From assembly GCA_963573305.1 (NCBI GenBank), contig OY754327.1, positions 140,036,855 to 140,100,854 of the forward strand: 64,000 nucleotides of DNA, read 5' to 3'. The notes below the pieces were generated by a model that searched no databases, was not told where the DNA came from, and saw nothing but the letters and a program-made list of their open reading frames with translations. A program made the translations under genes and the position numbers. Positions 61,850-64,000 of the stretch are shown here, in pieces; positions within the stretch are counted from its first letter, which is position 1, and the number at the start of each line of letters is the position of its first letter. Source of the DNA: Pyrrhosoma nymphula. Taxonomy: Eukaryota > Arthropoda > Insecta > Odonata > Coenagrionidae.

Positions 61850-64000
61850 ATTTTCCCTTCTCTCTTCGCTTTTGTTTTCAGCGCACACACATTCCTGCTT
61901 CGTAGAAAAAAAAATCCCTCCCCTACTTCCTCCGTTCTCCTGGCTCTCGCACTCTCTCCCCTTGTTCCCAGTAGCGATTCCCATTCAGCGCAGCCTCCCA
62001 ATTCCCTGGCCCTCCACGTCGACCACCACTTGTGCCCCCTCCGCCCCCACCCCTGTCCATTCAAGGTCCCTTTTCCTCCTCTCCCTTCCGGTAGCTCTCT
62101 TCCCCCATTACGCCAAGTAGTCGGTTCTCAAGTCGCGGTCGAAAATGAGCGCTGTATAATACCGAATGCAACGCTGCCGCTGCCGCACCCAAGACGACGT
62201 GCAGGGTTTTTGGCGGTTGTTGGAACTCCCGCGTAGGGGGTGTGAAGGGGAGTGGGGGTGTAGGGAGGAGGGTAAGAGTGCGAGGGGGAAGAAAAGACGC
62301 CGGCGCTCATGAGGGCGGAGGAGGCATTACGGAGTGAAGGGGGCGGGTACCCGTGGGAGTTTGAGCTTGAGGAGGAGTGAAGACTCCTTCCACCTGCCCT
62401 AGAAAACCTGGAAGCTTCCCGCGCTTTTCGCAGCGTTGTGAAGGAATGAGAGAGAGGAAGGAAAAGAAAGGTGGGGAATAGGGTAAAAGTAGCAGTCGTC
62501 GCGAGTACGAGGGATGGAGTGGCCAACGTTAAGGAACCATCTCGTGATTTGGAGCACGTTCCGCTGCATGAATAGGGTCTCCCTTATTTGCTTCCCCCGC
62601 GGCCGCCCGAATTTTATCATTTTTATGAGGTCGATTCGGGACGTGGAGAGTGGCTGGCTGTGGCGCCGGATTTTTTTATTTCGAATTAGGGAACTCTTGG
62701 AGTTAATTATAAAAATGAGTACTTCTAATGGTTGAAATTGTGGGCGCGAGGTCTTTTGCCCTTGAATTTTTCACGCTGCTCTTGAATGTTTAACGGGGAC
62801 AGGAATTCCAAACGGCATGCATGCGGAAATCCCTGTGAGTTAGAGACATGATACTGGCACCGTAATAGCCGTGCCGGTAAGATATTAGACTTAACCTGAA
62901 TTTTCGGTCATATCATTTGAATGAGCCAATTTAATTAGCCCAAATGGGTTAGCTAGTGATTTTCACTGCGAATGAAAATGCATATCCGCGTGGGACAGTA
63001 AAGATAAAAATGACGTTTTAGAGTCATCATGTAGATTTTGATCCGGTATTTGCATTGCATTTCAAGAAGTTAACTTCAAATTTCTCAAAGAGTATTGCAA
63101 TATGTAGATTACAAAGGCGTTGTAATTATTAATATCGTAGAAATTATTTTCAGTTGACGAGCCGAAACGTGAATCTTAGAGGAAAAACTTAAGTGACCTC
63201 GTTTCTCCAGTTGAGTCAATAAGAGATGTACGACCTACTGAGAATCTATTTCCACATGTCTGCACCCCGAACTCGGCCCTTGTACGTGTGACCTATAAAA
63301 GTGACTCTTTTGGTTGGCAAATCCTCGCGAGAAATACAGTAAAATGAATTCAAAGTTTTCCTTGCCCACATTCTGACTCGTTTTTCTCTCCCCACGAAAT
63401 TAGCCGGTTGCGGAGACGGGGTTCTAGCAATGGAACGTTCCGGTTGACTTATTTGCGGCCAATGGCACAGGGGTGTTGTGGCAACAGGCGGAGTAAACGA
63501 GACGGCAAAAGAAAGGAGGGAGAGAGAGAGAGAGACCACGACACGGTCTCAAAGCCACAGTTTCCACACTTTGGCGGAAGACGCGGGTCCAGCCTCCGGA
63601 GAGCTCCGTCAGAGTTCATTCTCGACCACCTTCATCCTTTTCAAAGTCCTCGGCCCAAAATTCCGTTCGGAACACGTAAGCAATCGGCAAGCCGTTGTTA
63701 ACGACAAGAATACTTGCAATGGCCTTCCTCGTCCGGAGAGTAAATAACGGCGTTAAATTGTATTTCATAAAGAGCCGGCGTTGCATAAAAGCTTTAGTGT
63801 GTTTGCTGAGGACCAAAGCCACTCGTGGAAAAAACACAGCTTCAGCGGGAGGAGGGTGGGCTAGCGAGCGACACAAGGGAGAGAGGAGCGTCGAAGAGGG
63901 GGCCGAGCTAATTGAAGTCCACGGTCCGGTCTCCCTCCGCGTGTATGCTGCAAACGGGTGACCACAAAGGCTTGATTAAGTAATGACATCACATGGGGCA
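61850..64000. other. CpG-rich end of the window, no gene recognised
   Basis: C/T-rich at 61850-62110, then G/A-rich at 62215-62520 with a G-quadruplex pattern (about 62236-62272), and CpG-rich with GA repeats (about 63520-63535) to the end. Multiple short open frames on both strands overlap and have no domain. A CCAAT sequence (ggccaatggc, about 63458) is seen but without other promoter elements in a convincing arrangement. The base composition would suit the edge of a CpG-rich promoter region beyond the window. Confidence 0.35.

Larger units (their letters stand above)
46827..64000 (+). other. Downstream intron of the GPR158-like gene, possibly running into intergenic DNA
   Basis: It starts with gtgagt directly after exon B, and I found no further exon that continues the Cache domain in the required phase. 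The segment is AT-rich and unrecognised from 46.8 to about 57 kb, then becomes strongly pyrimidine- and CpG-rich to the end of the window. The next exon is expected to begin with two bases that complete a Gly codon. Confidence 0.5.

Overview
This is eukaryotic, animal DNA, most likely from an insect or other arthropod with a large, repeat-rich genome. Almost nothing codes in long open frames. Two short exons with good splice sites join in frame across a very long intron. The rest is AT-rich sequence full of degraded LINEs, tRNA-derived SINEs and inverted-repeat (foldback) elements. I cannot name the species. The LINE and SINE types and the intron sizes fit a hemimetabolous insect better than a compact fly genome. 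There are no operons, bacterial genes or CRISPR arrays.

The one gene I can support lies on the + strand. Exon A (9046-9273) and exon B (46693-46826) together encode about 120 residues that resemble the extracellular Cache domain of GPR158/GPR179-type class C orphan receptors (CG31760-like in insects). The 37.4 kb intron between them can only be spliced in frame with a GC donor (GC-AG intron). Flanking exons are outside the window or too short to see. So 1-9045 is probably an upstream intron, and 46827-64000 is downstream intron that may run into intergenic DNA.

Layout. 1-9 kb: unique AT-rich DNA, one G-rich island (3.57-3.88 kb), SINE heads at 0.6 and 8.8 kb, and a LINE tail at 7.0 kb. 9.3-46.7 kb (giant intron): SINEs at 11.5, 18.9, 20.9, 21.4, 43.3 and 45.2 kb; LINE relics at 11.9-12.3 (-), 18.4-18.9 (+) and 25.0-25.9 kb (-); foldback elements at 13.9, 18.0, 26.9, 29.8, 37.6 and 44.5 kb; a CpG-dense island at 12.4-12.9 kb. 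46.8-57 kb: mostly unrecognised AT-rich DNA with half-elements at 47.3 and 49.4 kb and a foldback at 56.5 kb. 57-64 kb: a SINE, then about 4 kb of alternating polypyrimidine and polypurine blocks, a cluster of three SINEs (61.2-61.8 kb) and a CpG-rich end.

The most unusual signal is a recurring small module, CTGANGA / short stem / GAAAC / self-complementary hexamer, in at least three different foldback or half-element families. It resembles a hammerhead ribozyme core but lacks an obvious cleavage strand. It is reported as a hypothesis.
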